64,000 bases of DNA from Ellagibacter isourolithinifaciens (GCF_008831035.1 NZ_WAJR01000001.1:124001-188000), one strand, 5' to 3'; positions 41,967-51,249 are shown, numbered from the stretch's first letter. Notes: generated by a model from the letters alone, not told the origin. Made by a program: numbers and translations.

Positions 41967-43571
41967 ATGATGATCTGCCCTCATTGCCAAAGCGAAAATC
42001 GCGAAGGAGCTAAATTCTGCAATGAATGCGGGAGCCCTCTACTCTCGTGTGCAGACAAAACGCAGGTCATCGACGCGGTGGCCCTCGGCGATGCACAGGA
42101 GCTCAATGGGCGCGAAGAGGCGGATGATGCGGACAAGACGCAGGTCATCGACGCCGTCACGCCCCTGAATGCTGCGGACCCGAAGATATCTGGTGTCGAT
42201 GAGACTAACTCCTTCAAGCTCATCGACGAAGATGACCCCGATTTCATCGACGATGCCGCAGAATTGCAAGATATCGAGGAAGCAGAAGACGAGGAGCTCG
42301 GGCAAACCCCCGACGGGCAGGCGGCCTCGCATGACGCGATTGACGACGCTGAACGTGAGGCGCTCGATGAAGCCCTGCCGCGCATCGACATTGCTCAATC
42401 CGGTGGAAGCGATTCGCTCGCCAGCGAGCAGACGCGCAAGATCGACCTGAACGCAGCGAATACCGTCGACCTATCGGGCTTCGAGCGGCTTGTCGACTCG
42501 AGCTATGTCCCGCCTGCGCGCTCGTGGCGCTCCGGCGATACGATGGAGCTTCCCAAAATCGAAGGCGAGCCCGCGCCTGCCCAGAAGAAATACGAGTCGC
42601 CCGACGCCGAGAAGGAAGCGAAGAAATGCAAGGCTGCCCGTAGAACCCGCGCGATCGTTGCGGTCGTCGTTGTGGCCATCCTCGCCGCCGCGGCAATCGG
42701 CGTCACTTATTCGATGGAGCTTTGGGGCGGAAAGACCGTGCCCGATGTGTCGGGGGAGGCCCAGGCTGACGCGATTTGGCTCCTCGAGAGCAAGGGATTT
42801 GCCGTCGACACGTCGCAGGTGAAATCGGATGAGGTCGAGGGCATCGTTCTCATCACCGACCCCGCTGCAGGTTCGCGCGTTCCCAGCGGCACCACGGTGA
42901 ACGTCTCCATTGCAACCCCGCGTGCCGTCCCCGACATCGTGGGGAGCACCCAAGATGAGGCGAAGGCTGCCTTTGAGAAGGAAGGGCTTGGCAACGTTAC
43001 GTTCAAGACGGTGAAATCGGACGAGACCGAGGGCACTGTGCTCGAAGTCGAGCCTCAAGCAGGCACGAAAGTGAAGTCGGCAACCGCCGTGACCGTCACG
43101 GTTGCCGAGTCCTACGTTGTGCCTGACGTCACCGGCAAATCACAGGACGACGCCACTGCCGCGCTCAAGGAAGCGGGCTACGCTGTCGAGGTCGCAACCA
43201 AGTATTCTGAAGACGGCTCCGAGGGCACGGTGCTCTCCACCGATCCCGCTGCCGAAACGAAGCTGAAATCGGGATCCACCGTGACGATTACCGTGTCGAA
43301 ATCGCGCGAAAAGGAGCTCATCTCAGAAACCTATGCCTTTTTCAGCAAGGGCGCTACCGTTGTCGTGGACGGCATTAACTACGAGGTGGTCTCCTGTGAC
43401 AGTGTAAACTACGAGGGCGACGGGCGCGTGAGCTACACAATCACCGCCAAGAAGTTCGAAAACACGCTGTTTTTCGGCACGATTTACGGCTCGGCGGAGC
43501 AGAAGTCGGGCACCATCAAGTGGAACTCGGACAACAGCATTGCCTCCAGCAATCCATCGCTTAAGAAGTAG
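41967..43571 (+). CDS. Zinc-ribbon membrane protein with three PASTA domains
   Basis: 534 residues. Order: zinc ribbon (C4-x2-C7 and C18-x2-C21), a perfect duplicated decapeptide ADKTQVIDAV (29-38 and 55-64), an acidic linker (to about 150), a third related motif near EQTRKIDL, a membrane helix (about 228-247), and three PASTA domains (about 250-450), then a globular tail. PASTA domains usually bind peptidoglycan fragments or lipid II and are found on Ser/Thr kinases and PBPs, but no kinase or transpeptidase domain is present here. The threonines in DKTQV could be phosphorylation sites read by FHA domains (inference). A TACAAT -10 lies at 41935-41940. Confidence 0.85.
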   Translation: MMICPHCQSENREGAKFCNECGSPLLSCADKTQVIDAVALGDAQELNGREEADDADKTQVIDAVTPLNAADPKISGVDETNSFKLIDEDDPDFIDDAAELQDIEEAEDEELGQTPDGQAASHDAIDDAEREALDEALPRIDIAQSGGSDSLASEQTRKIDLNAANTVDLSGFERLVDSSYVPPARSWRSGDTMELPKIEGEPAPAQKKYESPDAEKEAKKCKAARRTRAIVAVVVVAILAAAAIGVTYSMELWGGKTVPDVSGEAQADAIWLLESKGFAVDTSQVKSDEVEGIVLITDPAAGSRVPSGTTVNVSIATPRAVPDIVGSTQDEAKAAFEKEGLGNVTFKTVKSDETEGTVLEVEPQAGTKVKSATAVTVTVAESYVVPDVTGKSQDDATAALKEAGYAVEVATKYSEDGSEGTVLSTDPAAETKLKSGSTVTITVSKSREKELISETYAFFSKGATVVVDGINYEVVSCDSVNYEGDGRVSYTITAKKFENTLFFGTIYGSAEQKSGTIKWNSDNSIASSNPSLKK

Positions 43572-43576
43572 CGCTC

Positions 43577-44353
43577 GTGGCACACCCCACCTACACCGCG
43601 CGCGTCATCGTCGTGCGCAAGACGAAGCTGCGGGAGAGCGACCTTATCCTCACCCTTCTCGCCGAGGACGGCTCTCAGCTTCGCGCGGTCGCCAAGGGGG
43701 CGCGCAAGCCGAAAAGCAGCTTCGCCTCGCGGCTCGAACTCTTCTCGGTGGCAGACGTCCTCTGCGCGAAGGGCCGCTCGCTCGATGTGGTGTCTGAGGC
43801 GCGCCTCGTCGAAGGCAACGCCGCCCTGCGTGGCGACATCGAGCGCACCTCCGCCGCCGCCCCTATAGCTGAGCTCGTCGAACGCACCACGCAGGCGGGC
43901 CTCGAATGCCCGAACCTCTTCGCGATGACGCAGACCGCGCTTCGGGCGATGTGCGACTCAGACGCCGCAGGCGCGCCTTCAATCGCTGCCGGCCATCTTT
44001 TGAAGGCGTTCGCCATGACCGGTGTGCGACCCGTACTCTCCGAGTGTGCCGCTTGCGGAAATCCCGTGACGCCCCTGCCAGACGGCTCGCTTGCCTTCTC
44101 CCCGCGCGAAGGCGGTGTGATATGCTCGCACTGTCGTGTCCATACGGAAGCTGGCTACATCGACGCCCAAACCGCCGAATGGTCGAACTTCCTTCTGCGC
44201 TCGACGTTCTCCGACATCGCATGCGCGCGCATGGGGGTACGCGAGGCGTTCTCGGTGCTCGATCTGTGCCAGCGATGGTGCCTCGAGCATGTCGGCTGTA
44301 GGCTTCGCTCGCTCTCGTTTATGTTCACGAGCGGGCTTTACGAATCGAAATGA
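43577..44353 (+). CDS. recO: DNA repair protein RecO
   Basis: 258 residues. N-terminal OB fold (YTARVIVVRKTKLRESDLILTL), helical centre, and a zinc-type cluster with CAACGNPV and CSHC. RecO loads RecA at gaps with RecR. GTG start at 43577, five bases after the upstream stop, without a strong ribosome site. The era-recO neighbourhood is conserved, here interrupted by the PASTA gene. Confidence 0.92.
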   Translation: MAHPTYTARVIVVRKTKLRESDLILTLLAEDGSQLRAVAKGARKPKSSFASRLELFSVADVLCAKGRSLDVVSEARLVEGNAALRGDIERTSAAAPIAELVERTTQAGLECPNLFAMTQTALRAMCDSDAAGAPSIAAGHLLKAFAMTGVRPVLSECAACGNPVTPLPDGSLAFSPREGGVICSHCRVHTEAGYIDAQTAEWSNFLLRSTFSDIACARMGVREAFSVLDLCQRWCLEHVGCRLRSLSFMFTSGLYESK

Positions 44354-44368
44354 CGGAAAGAGGAAGAA

Positions 44369-44617
44369 ATGTACACCTATCGCACCAAAGGGGTTTGCTC
44401 CCGCGCCATCAACGTTGAGGTCGAGGGCGACAAGATCAAGCATGTCGACTTCATCGGTGGATGCAACGGCAACCTGAAGGCAATTTCCAAGCTTGTCGAG
44501 GGCAAAGACATCGCCGAGGTCTGCTCGATCCTCGATGGAAACACCTGCGGCAATCGTTCCACTTCGTGCGCTGACCAGCTTTGCCACGCCCTTCGCGAGG
44601 CGAAATCTGCCGAATAA
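44369..44617 (+). CDS. TSCPD domain-containing protein
   Basis: 82 residues. It consists of one TSCPD domain: VCSRAINVEVEGDKIKHV, FIGGCNGNLKAI, and the TSCADQLCHAL end that gives the family its name. Six cysteines could bind metal. Related domains end vitamin B12-dependent ribonucleotide reductases, but the role of small stand-alone members is unknown. GGAAGAAATG at the start gives a fair ribosome site. Confidence 0.85.
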   Translation: MYTYRTKGVCSRAINVEVEGDKIKHVDFIGGCNGNLKAISKLVEGKDIAEVCSILDGNTCGNRSTSCADQLCHALREAKSAE

Positions 44618-44660
44618 CGGCCAGATTGTGCAGAACAGGTGGGAATGCTCCTTGTCTCGC

Positions 44661-44689
44661 TTGCCGCACCGAAGACGTCCCATTACAAT
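44661..44689 (+). promoter_or_regulatory. rpsO-pnp promoter
   Basis: TTGCCG (44661-44666), 17-base spacer, TACAAT (44684-44689). It lies about 100 bases before rpsO. Confidence 0.7.
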
Positions 44690-44695
44690 AAGCAG

Positions 44696-44712
44696 GCTGC
44701 CATAACGGCAGC
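44696..44712 (+). promoter_or_regulatory. Hairpin in the rpsO leader
   Basis: GCTGCC-ATAAC-GGCAGC, a six-base stem at the very start of the expected transcript. S15 represses its own mRNA through leader structures in several phyla, so this could be part of such a site; that role is not shown by the sequence. Confidence 0.4.
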
Positions 44713-44795
44713 TGGTTCGCCCCTAGTTCGCATGCGCCACCCGCTTGCCTACCCGGGACGATCGAGAGCTTAGATACTTGAAAGGTGGAAAACAA

Positions 44796-45083
44796 ATGGC
44801 AACAAAGCTCAGCATCTCCAAGGAGAAGACCGCCGAACTCATCAAGGAATTCGGTAAGTCCGACAACGACTCCGGCTCCGCCGAGGTCCAGGTCGCCATC
44901 CTCTCCGAGCGCATTCGCAATCTTACCGAGCATCTGAAGTCCCACAAGAAGGACAATCACACCCGTCGTGGCCTGATGAAGCTCATCGGTAAGCGTCGCG
45001 GCCTCCTGAAGCACATCAAGGAGCGCGACATCGAAGAGTACCGCGCACTCATCAAGAAGCTCGGTATTCGCGACAACATCTAA
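44796..45083 (+). CDS. rpsO: 30S ribosomal protein S15
   Basis: 95 residues. It has the S15 signature: [33 protein letters not shown], and a [12 protein letters not shown] segment. It binds the central domain of 16S rRNA. AAAGGTGG precedes the ATG at 44796. It is followed by pnp, the classic rpsO-pnp pair. Confidence 0.96.
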   Translation: MATKLSISKEKTAELIKEFGKSDNDSGSAEVQVAILSERIRNLTEHLKSHKKDNHTRRGLMKLIGKRRGLLKHIKERDIEEYRALIKKLGIRDNI

Positions 45084-45094
45084 GCTTGGAACGT

Positions 45095-45116
45095 GGGCCC
45101 GCAACTTGCGGGTCCC
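45095..45116 (+). repeat. Hairpin between rpsO and pnp
   Basis: GGG plus CCCGC pair with GCGGG plus CCC around an AACTT loop with one bulged T. In enteric bacteria a leader hairpin here is cut by RNase III and is used in PNPase autocontrol; the same role here is only an analogy. No U tract. Confidence 0.5.
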
Positions 45117-45248
45117 GTGCTATATGCAAGGCGGTCGCGCATCGCATTCGGCGGGCGCGCTCGTGGAAGCGGGGGAATGTGAGTACCCCGCAGCCGAAGA
45201 AGCTCAGGCGCAATAGGGCGCATGAGGCTAAGAGAAAGAAAGAAACAC

Positions 45249-47471
45249 ATGGAAAAGATCGTCGAATCCTTCGAGCTGTACGGTAAGCAGTACCGCTTCG
45301 AGACTGGCGAGCTGGCCAAGCAGGCAACCGGTGCCGTGCTGGTCACCCAAGGCGACACCACGATCCTCGTGACCGCCGTCGTCTCCAAGCAGGAGAAAGA
45401 CTACGACTTCTTCCCCCTCACGGTCGACTACATCGAGAAGATGTACTCCGTCGGCCGCATCCCCGGCGGTTACTTGAAGCGCGAGGCGCGTCCCTCCGAG
45501 AAGGGCACCTTAAACGCTCGTATGATCGACCGTCCGATCCGCCCCGGTTTCCCCGACGGCTACAAAAACGAGGTCCACATCGTCGCAACGACGCTCGTGT
45601 GCGACGGCGAGAATCAGCCTGACGTCATCTGCGTCGGCGGCGCGTCGGCGGCACTGCTTGTCGGCGGTGCCCCCTTCGACGGCCCTGCCGCCTGTGTCAA
45701 AATCGGCCGCAACGCCGAAACGGGCGAGTTCATCGTCAACCCCACCTACGAGGAGGACGCCAACTCCGACCTCGACCTCACCATTGCCGGCACCAAGGAC
45801 TACATCTCCATGGTCGAAGCGGGCGCTAAGGAAATCTCGGAAGAGGACATGCTCGCTGCCATGACCTTCGGCCAGGAAGCGATCGCCGCGTTCTGCGACA
45901 AGCAGGCAGAGTTCATCGCCAAGGTCAATCCCACTCCGATGGAGTACAAGCTCCATACCCCCGCTCCTGAAATTGCCGAACGCGTCGAGCCATACTTCGA
46001 TCGCATGTCCGCAGCGCTCAAAGACGCCGACAAGCTCTCGCGCATGGGCAAGGTCGAGGATCTAAAGGCCGAGATCACCACCAACGAGTTCTCCGACGAA
46101 GAGCGCGCAAGCTGGGGCTCCGACATCGCTGCTGCGCTTAAGAAGCTCGAGAAGAAGGCCATGCGCAAGATGGTCATCGAGACCGGCGAGCGCGCCGACG
46201 GCCGCCGCCCGGACGAGATTCGCCCGCTTCACATCGTTCCTGGCTACCTGCCCCGCGTTCACGGCTCCGGCCTCTTCCAGCGCGGCCAGACCCAAGCGCT
46301 CTCCATCTGCACGCTCGGCATGCTCAACGAGTGGCAGCGCCTCGACACCATCGAGCCGGTCGAGGGCAAGCGCTACATGCACCAGTACAACTTCCCGCCG
46401 TACTGCACCGGCGAAGTCGGCCGCATGGGCTCCCCGAAGCGCCGAGAAATCGGCCACGGCGCCCTCGCTGAGCGCGCACTTCTGCCCGTGATCCCCTCCG
46501 AGGACGAGTTCCCCTACGCCATCCGCGTGGTCTCCGAGATCATGGAGTCCAACGGTTCTTCTTCGATGGCTTCCACCTGCGGCTCCACTCTCGCGCTCAT
46601 GGATGCGGGCGTACCCATCAAGGCCCCCGTCTCCGGCATCGCCATGGGTCTCATCAAGGAAGGCGACGACGTCGTTATCCTTTCCGATATCCAAGGCCTC
46701 GAGGACTTCCTCGGCGACATGGACTTTAAGGTTTGCGGCACGTCGAAGGGCATCACCGCACTTCAGATGGACAACAAGGCCAAGGGCCTGTCCGTGGACA
46801 TCCTCGCCCGCGCGCTCAAGCAGGCACACGAAGGTCGCGCATTCATCCTGAGCGCTATGCTCGAGAAGCTGCCCGAGCCCCGCGCTGAGCTTCGCGACAC
46901 CGCGCCGCGCATCGAAACCATCCACATTCCCGTCGACAAGATCCGCGACGTCATCGGCTCTGGCGGCAAGGTCGTCCGCGGCATCCAGGAGGAGACGGGC
47001 GCCAACATCGACATCCAGGAAGACGGCACCATCCACATCGCTGCAGTCGAGGGCAAGGCCGGCGAGGCTGCCAAGGCCATGATCTTGGGCATCGTGAAGG
47101 AGCCCGAGGTCGGCGAGGTCTACGAGGGCGAAGTCGTCGGTATCAAGGACTTCGGCGCCTTCGTGAAGCTCACGCCGGGCAAGGACGGCCTGCTCCACAT
47201 CTCCCGCGTCGCCAACGGCCGCGTGGGCAAGGTTGAAGATGTCCTCTCCCTGGGCGACATCGTGAAGGTGCAAGTCCTCGAGGTCGACCCGAAGACGGGC
47301 AAGATCTCGCTCGATCGACTCGACAAGCCCGATGCCCCGGAAGGTTCCGCCGACAACGGACGCGAGCATTCTCACCGCAACAACAATGATCGCGGTGAGC
47401 GCGACATGCGCCCCGGCCGCAGCCAGCGCTCGAGCAACGGCCGCACGCCGCGCCGTCGCCACGAAGCCTAA
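45249..47471 (+). CDS. pnp: Polyribonucleotide nucleotidyltransferase (PNPase)
   Basis: 740 residues. Two RNase PH domains (the second with TGERADGRRPDEIRPL and GSGLFQRGQTQ), a KH domain (IRDVIGSGGKVVRGIQEETG, near 570) and an S1 domain (VYEGEVVGIKDFGAFVKL), then a basic, Arg-rich tail. It degrades RNA 3' to 5' by phosphorolysis. ATG 45249 is preferred because the family starts there; an ATG at 45222 would add nine basic residues. The ribosome site (AGAAAGAAAG) is weak, in keeping with control. Confidence 0.95.
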   Translation: MEKIVESFELYGKQYRFETGELAKQATGAVLVTQGDTTILVTAVVSKQEKDYDFFPLTVDYIEKMYSVGRIPGGYLKREARPSEKGTLNARMIDRPIRPGFPDGYKNEVHIVATTLVCDGENQPDVICVGGASAALLVGGAPFDGPAACVKIGRNAETGEFIVNPTYEEDANSDLDLTIAGTKDYISMVEAGAKEISEEDMLAAMTFGQEAIAAFCDKQAEFIAKVNPTPMEYKLHTPAPEIAERVEPYFDRMSAALKDADKLSRMGKVEDLKAEITTNEFSDEERASWGSDIAAALKKLEKKAMRKMVIETGERADGRRPDEIRPLHIVPGYLPRVHGSGLFQRGQTQALSICTLGMLNEWQRLDTIEPVEGKRYMHQYNFPPYCTGEVGRMGSPKRREIGHGALAERALLPVIPSEDEFPYAIRVVSEIMESNGSSSMASTCGSTLALMDAGVPIKAPVSGIAMGLIKEGDDVVILSDIQGLEDFLGDMDFKVCGTSKGITALQMDNKAKGLSVDILARALKQAHEGRAFILSAMLEKLPEPRAELRDTAPRIETIHIPVDKIRDVIGSGGKVVRGIQEETGANIDIQEDGTIHIAAVEGKAGEAAKAMILGIVKEPEVGEVYEGEVVGIKDFGAFVKLTPGKDGLLHISRVANGRVGKVEDVLSLGDIVKVQVLEVDPKTGKISLDRLDKPDAPEGSADNGREHSHRNNNDRGERDMRPGRSQRSSNGRTPRRRHEA

Positions 47472-47509
47472 ATCACGCACTATCCGACTGCATGAGAAAC
47501 GGAGACACC

Positions 47510-48286
47510 ATGATTAAAGTAGCTGTTTCTGGATGCTTCGGCCGCATGGGTTCGGCGGTCATCGACGCCGTGAGCGCCGCAGACGATATGGAAGTCGCCT
47601 GCGGCATCGACCCCTTCCCCAAGGAGGGGGCATCGTTCACGGTCTACTCCTCGATGGAGGAGGCCGTGGCTGCTGGTGGGTTCGACGTCGTCGTCGATTT
47701 CACGCAGCCGAGCGTTATCGAGGGAAACCTTCGCTGCGCGCTGCCCGCCGGCATCGATTGCGTCGTCGGCACGACAGGGCTCTCCGATGAAAAGCTCACC
47801 GAACTCGCTGCGCTTGCGCCTTCCGGGACATGCTTGTTCTACGCCCCGAACTTCACGACAGGCGCGGTGCTCATGATGGAGTTCGCCAAGGCGGCAGCCC
47901 CTTACTTTCCCGAGGCGGAAGTCATCGAGATGCACCATTGCAACAAGAAGGACGCGCCTTCGGGCACGGCCATGCGCACGGCGCAGATCATCTCAGATGC
48001 GCGAAGCGGCCGCGCGAGCGAGGCACCCGGGGCTGAGACGGAGCTTCCAGGGGCCGAAGGTGCGCGCGGTGCGCTTGTCTCGGGTGTTCCGGTGCACTCC
48101 GTACGTTCGATGGGTTACGTCGCGAGCCAGGAGGTCGTCTTCGGATCGATGGGGCAGACGCTCACCATCCGCCACGACTCCTGGGATCGAGCGTCCTACA
48201 TGCCTGGCGTTTTGCTGGGTATCAGGAGCGTCGGTGCTCGTGAGGGCCTGATTGTAGGTTTGGAGAACTTCATGCATGAGGCGTAA
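47510..48286 (+). CDS. dapB: 4-hydroxy-tetrahydrodipicolinate reductase
   Basis: 258 residues. NAD(P)-binding start VAVSGCFGRMGS, then CVVGTTGLSD, and the catalytic region EVIEMHHCNKKDAPSGTAM. It makes tetrahydrodipicolinate for lysine and diaminopimelate synthesis. ATG 47510 follows CGGAGACACC. It lies 38 bases after pnp and 98 bases before dapA. Confidence 0.95.
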   Translation: MIKVAVSGCFGRMGSAVIDAVSAADDMEVACGIDPFPKEGASFTVYSSMEEAVAAGGFDVVVDFTQPSVIEGNLRCALPAGIDCVVGTTGLSDEKLTELAALAPSGTCLFYAPNFTTGAVLMMEFAKAAAPYFPEAEVIEMHHCNKKDAPSGTAMRTAQIISDARSGRASEAPGAETELPGAEGARGALVSGVPVHSVRSMGYVASQEVVFGSMGQTLTIRHDSWDRASYMPGVLLGIRSVGAREGLIVGLENFMHEA

Positions 48287-48331
48287 TCCGCCCTGCGCAC
48301 TTTGGCATAATAGATAAATCGAGCATATGTT

Positions 48332-48360
48332 CGCCTCCTTGCCTTTATGGCGGGGAGGCG
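48332..48360 (+). promoter_or_regulatory. Hairpin upstream of dapA
   Basis: CGCCTCC (48332-48338) pairs with GGAGGCG (48354-48360), with an inner GCC/GGC around TTTAT. The left arm also contains CTCCTT, which can pair perfectly with the dapA Shine-Dalgarno AAGGAG (48373-48378). No U tract. Confidence 0.45.
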
Positions 48361-48384
48361 CATGCATGGATTAAGGAGACGCCC

Positions 48385-49281
48385 ATGTCGAACGCTGAAC
48401 CCCGTTTCGGTCGCCTGATCACCGCTATGGTCACGCCCTTCAACGATGAACGCGAACTCGACCTCGACCGTGCGCAGGCACTTGCCACGCGCCTTATCGA
48501 GGGCGGTAATGACTCGCTTATCATCAATGGAACCACCGGCGAGAGCCCCACGGTCTTCTACCCTCAGAAGATCGAGCTTTTCCGCGCCGTCGTCGAGGCG
48601 GTCGGCGGCAAGGCCTCCGTCATCGCCAACGTGGGGGACAACTGCACGGCCGACACCGTTAACTTCGCCAAGGACGTCGCGAAACTCGGTGTCGACGGCT
48701 TCATGTGCGTCGTCCCGTACTACAACAAGCCTCCGCAAGAGGGAATGTACCAGCACTTCAAGACCATTGCGAATGCGGTGGAGCTCCCCATCATCCTCTA
48801 CAACATCCCGGGCCGCTGCGTTGTCAACATGGAAGCTGAGACCACGCTGCGCCTCGCCAACGATTGCGAGAACGTCATCGCCGTGAAGGAGGCGTCCGGC
48901 AAGATGGATCAGATCGCAACCATCGCTGCTGCCGCTCCCGAGGGCTTCAGCGTGTATTCCGGCGACGACTCCGCAACCTATGACATCATGCGCCTCGGCG
49001 GCGCGGGTGTCATCTCGACAACCGGCAACGTCGCGCCTGAGCGCATGAAAGAGCTCGTCACGAAGTGCGCCGAAGGCAAGTGGGACGAGGCATGGGCTGC
49101 CCACGAAGCGCTTCTGCCGCTTATGAACGGCCTGTTCGAAACCTCGAACCCCATTCTCGTGAAGGAAGCCCTCAAACTTGTCGGCTTCCCCGTCGGCGGC
49201 GTGCGCCTGCCGCTTATCGACGCCACCGCCGAGCAATCGGCTCGCCTCGCATCGATCATGCGCGAGGTCGGCGTCCTTTAA
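48385..49281 (+). CDS. dapA: 4-hydroxy-tetrahydrodipicolinate synthase
   Basis: 298 residues. Class I aldolase-type barrel with INGTTGESPTV, the catalytic tyrosine region YNIPGR, and the Schiff-base lysine in AVKEASG. It condenses pyruvate and aspartate semialdehyde. AAGGAG lies seven bases before the ATG. A strong hairpin follows the stop. Confidence 0.96.
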   Translation: MSNAEPRFGRLITAMVTPFNDERELDLDRAQALATRLIEGGNDSLIINGTTGESPTVFYPQKIELFRAVVEAVGGKASVIANVGDNCTADTVNFAKDVAKLGVDGFMCVVPYYNKPPQEGMYQHFKTIANAVELPIILYNIPGRCVVNMEAETTLRLANDCENVIAVKEASGKMDQIATIAAAAPEGFSVYSGDDSATYDIMRLGGAGVISTTGNVAPERMKELVTKCAEGKWDEAWAAHEALLPLMNGLFETSNPILVKEALKLVGFPVGGVRLPLIDATAEQSARLASIMREVGVL

Positions 49282-49289
49282 TCGATCAG

Positions 49290-49330
49290 CGCGAACGCCC
49301 GCAGGTGGATTGCGCCTGCGGGCGTTCGCG
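49290..49330 (+). terminator. Hairpin after dapA
   Basis: CGCGAACGCCCGCAGG (49290-49305) pairs with CCTGCGGGCGTTCGCG (49315-49330), a 16-bp perfect stem with a 9-base loop. No U run follows, so it may partly terminate or protect the dapA mRNA end. Confidence 0.6.
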
Positions 49331-49350
49331 TACCGTGATAAAGGAAATAT

Positions 49351-51210
49351 ATGGAAAAGGAAAAACATACCGAATCAGCTTCTCGTCAGCCCGACAACGG
49401 TGCCGCGGAGAAGGGAAAGAAAACCAAAACATACAAGCATGTGAAGCTCGAGCACAAGCGCCCCCAGCTTACCAAGGGTGGGGAAGCGGGCGATGGCGCT
49501 CAGAAGAAGCGCAAGCCCACCCAAAAGAAGCGTTCATCGAGCGCGGGCAAGGACCCCAAGGCCAAGCTGAAGATCATCCCTCTCGGCGGCCTTGACGCCA
49601 TCGGCAAGAACATGACCGTGTTCGAATGTGGAAACGACATGATCGTCGACGATGCGGGCCTTATGTTCCCCGACGACAATCATCCCGGCGTCGATCTTAT
49701 CCTGCCGGACTACACCTATGTGCTCGAGCATGCCGACAAGCTGCGCGGCATCGTCATCACGCACGGCCACGAGGACCACACTGGCACGATCCCGTACCTT
49801 CTGAAGGATCTCGATCGCCAGGTTCCCATCTATGCGACCAAGCTCACGCTCGGCCTCATCGAGGGAAAACTCGCCGAGCATCGCATCAAAAACGCCAAGC
49901 TCGTTGAAATCAAGCCCGGCCAGCAGGTGAAGATGGGCTGCTTCACGACGGAGTTTTTCGCCGTGAACCACTCGATTCCCGGCGCCGTGGGCGTGTTTCT
50001 GCAGAGCCCGGCGGGCAACGTGCTGCACACCGGCGACTTCAAGCTCGACCAGACCCCGATCGACGGTGTTCACTTCGACTTCGGAGCGCTTGCGCGCTAC
50101 CACGAAATCGGCGTCGACCTCATGATGAGCGACTCCACAAACGCGACGAAGTCCACGTTCACGCCGAGCGAGGCCGAAGTCGGCAAGACCCTGAACCGCA
50201 TCATCAGCCAGGCGAAGCAGCGCGTCATCATCGCCTCGTTCGCGAGCCATATCCACCGCATGCAGCAGATCTGCGACGCCGCGCGCGCGAACGGCCGCAA
50301 GGTCGTCGTCACGGGCCGTTCGATGGTGCAGAACACCGACATTGCTCGCAAGCTGGGATACCTCAACATTCCCGACGAGGACCTGATCGACGCTTACGAG
50401 CTGAAGGGCATCCCGCCCGAGAAGGTCGTCATCATGTGCACGGGCAGTCAGGGCGAGCCGCTCTCAGCCCTCGCACGCATCGCGAACGGCGAGCACAAGA
50501 CGATCGACATCGAGGAAGGCGACACCGTCATCATTTCAGCGACGCCTGTCCCCGGTAACGAGAAGGCCGTCACGCGCGTCATCAATTCGCTCGCGAAAAT
50601 TGGTGCAGACGTGTACGACAAGAGCCGCGCGCGCGTCCATGTTTCGGGACACGCGGGTGCTGAGGAGCTCAAGATCGTTCTCTCGATCGTGCAGCCGAAG
50701 TCCTTCATGCCCGTCCACGGAGAGTCGACGCACCTGCGCGCCCACGCTCGCCTCGCGGAAGCAACCGGCGTGCCGAAGGACAACATCTTTTTATGTGAGA
50801 ACGGCGAATCGCTCGAGCTCACCCCGCGCGGCGTCCATCGCGGTGAGGTTGTCCAGAGCGGCATCGTCTACGTCGACGGCCTGTCGGTCGGCGACACCTC
50901 GCAAGACGTCCTCGACGAGCGCTGCGCGCTCGGCGAGCAGGGCTTTGCTTGCATCGCAGCTGCTGTCTCGCTTTCGCGCCACGAGGTGCAGGGCGAAGTC
51001 CAGGTGGAGATGCGCGGCATTACCGGCGGCGACGACGCATACCTCGCGCACGACGCTGAAGCTGCTGTGAAGAGCGCGCTTCGCAAGGCGCTTGGCAAGA
51101 ACGCCACGCTCAAGGAGGCCAAGAAGGCCGCGCGCGACGCGCTTTTGTCCCTGCTGTGGGAGCGCACCAAGCAGCGTCCTATGGTTATCGCCAACCTACT
51201 TGAGATTTAA
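49351..51210 (+). CDS. rnj: Ribonuclease J
   Basis: 619 residues. A roughly 70-residue Lys-rich N-terminal extension comes first, then the beta-CASP metallo-beta-lactamase core: ITHGHEDHTGTIPYLL with the metal ligands, NHSIPGAVG, the HTGDFKLDQTP segment, SDSTNATKSTFTPSE, and VHGESTHLRAHARLA. It has 5'-3' exonuclease and endonuclease activity. A basic N-terminal tail is also seen on actinobacterial RNase J. The start ATG 49351 follows AAAGGAAATAT. Confidence 0.95.
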   Translation: MEKEKHTESASRQPDNGAAEKGKKTKTYKHVKLEHKRPQLTKGGEAGDGAQKKRKPTQKKRSSSAGKDPKAKLKIIPLGGLDAIGKNMTVFECGNDMIVDDAGLMFPDDNHPGVDLILPDYTYVLEHADKLRGIVITHGHEDHTGTIPYLLKDLDRQVPIYATKLTLGLIEGKLAEHRIKNAKLVEIKPGQQVKMGCFTTEFFAVNHSIPGAVGVFLQSPAGNVLHTGDFKLDQTPIDGVHFDFGALARYHEIGVDLMMSDSTNATKSTFTPSEAEVGKTLNRIISQAKQRVIIASFASHIHRMQQICDAARANGRKVVVTGRSMVQNTDIARKLGYLNIPDEDLIDAYELKGIPPEKVVIMCTGSQGEPLSALARIANGEHKTIDIEEGDTVIISATPVPGNEKAVTRVINSLAKIGADVYDKSRARVHVSGHAGAEELKIVLSIVQPKSFMPVHGESTHLRAHARLAEATGVPKDNIFLCENGESLELTPRGVHRGEVVQSGIVYVDGLSVGDTSQDVLDERCALGEQGFACIAAAVSLSRHEVQGEVQVEMRGITGGDDAYLAHDAEAAVKSALRKALGKNATLKEAKKAARDALLSLLWERTKQRPMVIANLLEI

Positions 51211-51222
51211 ACGACCCAACAT

Positions 51223-51249
51223 GCCCCCGCGCCCCAGCGACGCGGGGGC
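51223..51249 (+). terminator. Hairpin after rnj
   Basis: GCCCCCGCG (51223-51231) and CGCGGGGGC (51241-51249) form a 9-bp GC stem with a 9-base loop. No U run; a weak terminator or mRNA end signal. Confidence 0.5.

Noticed and set aside
46062-47480. 472-codon open frame on the - strand
   Set aside because: Antisense shadow of pnp with biased composition and no recognisable domain.
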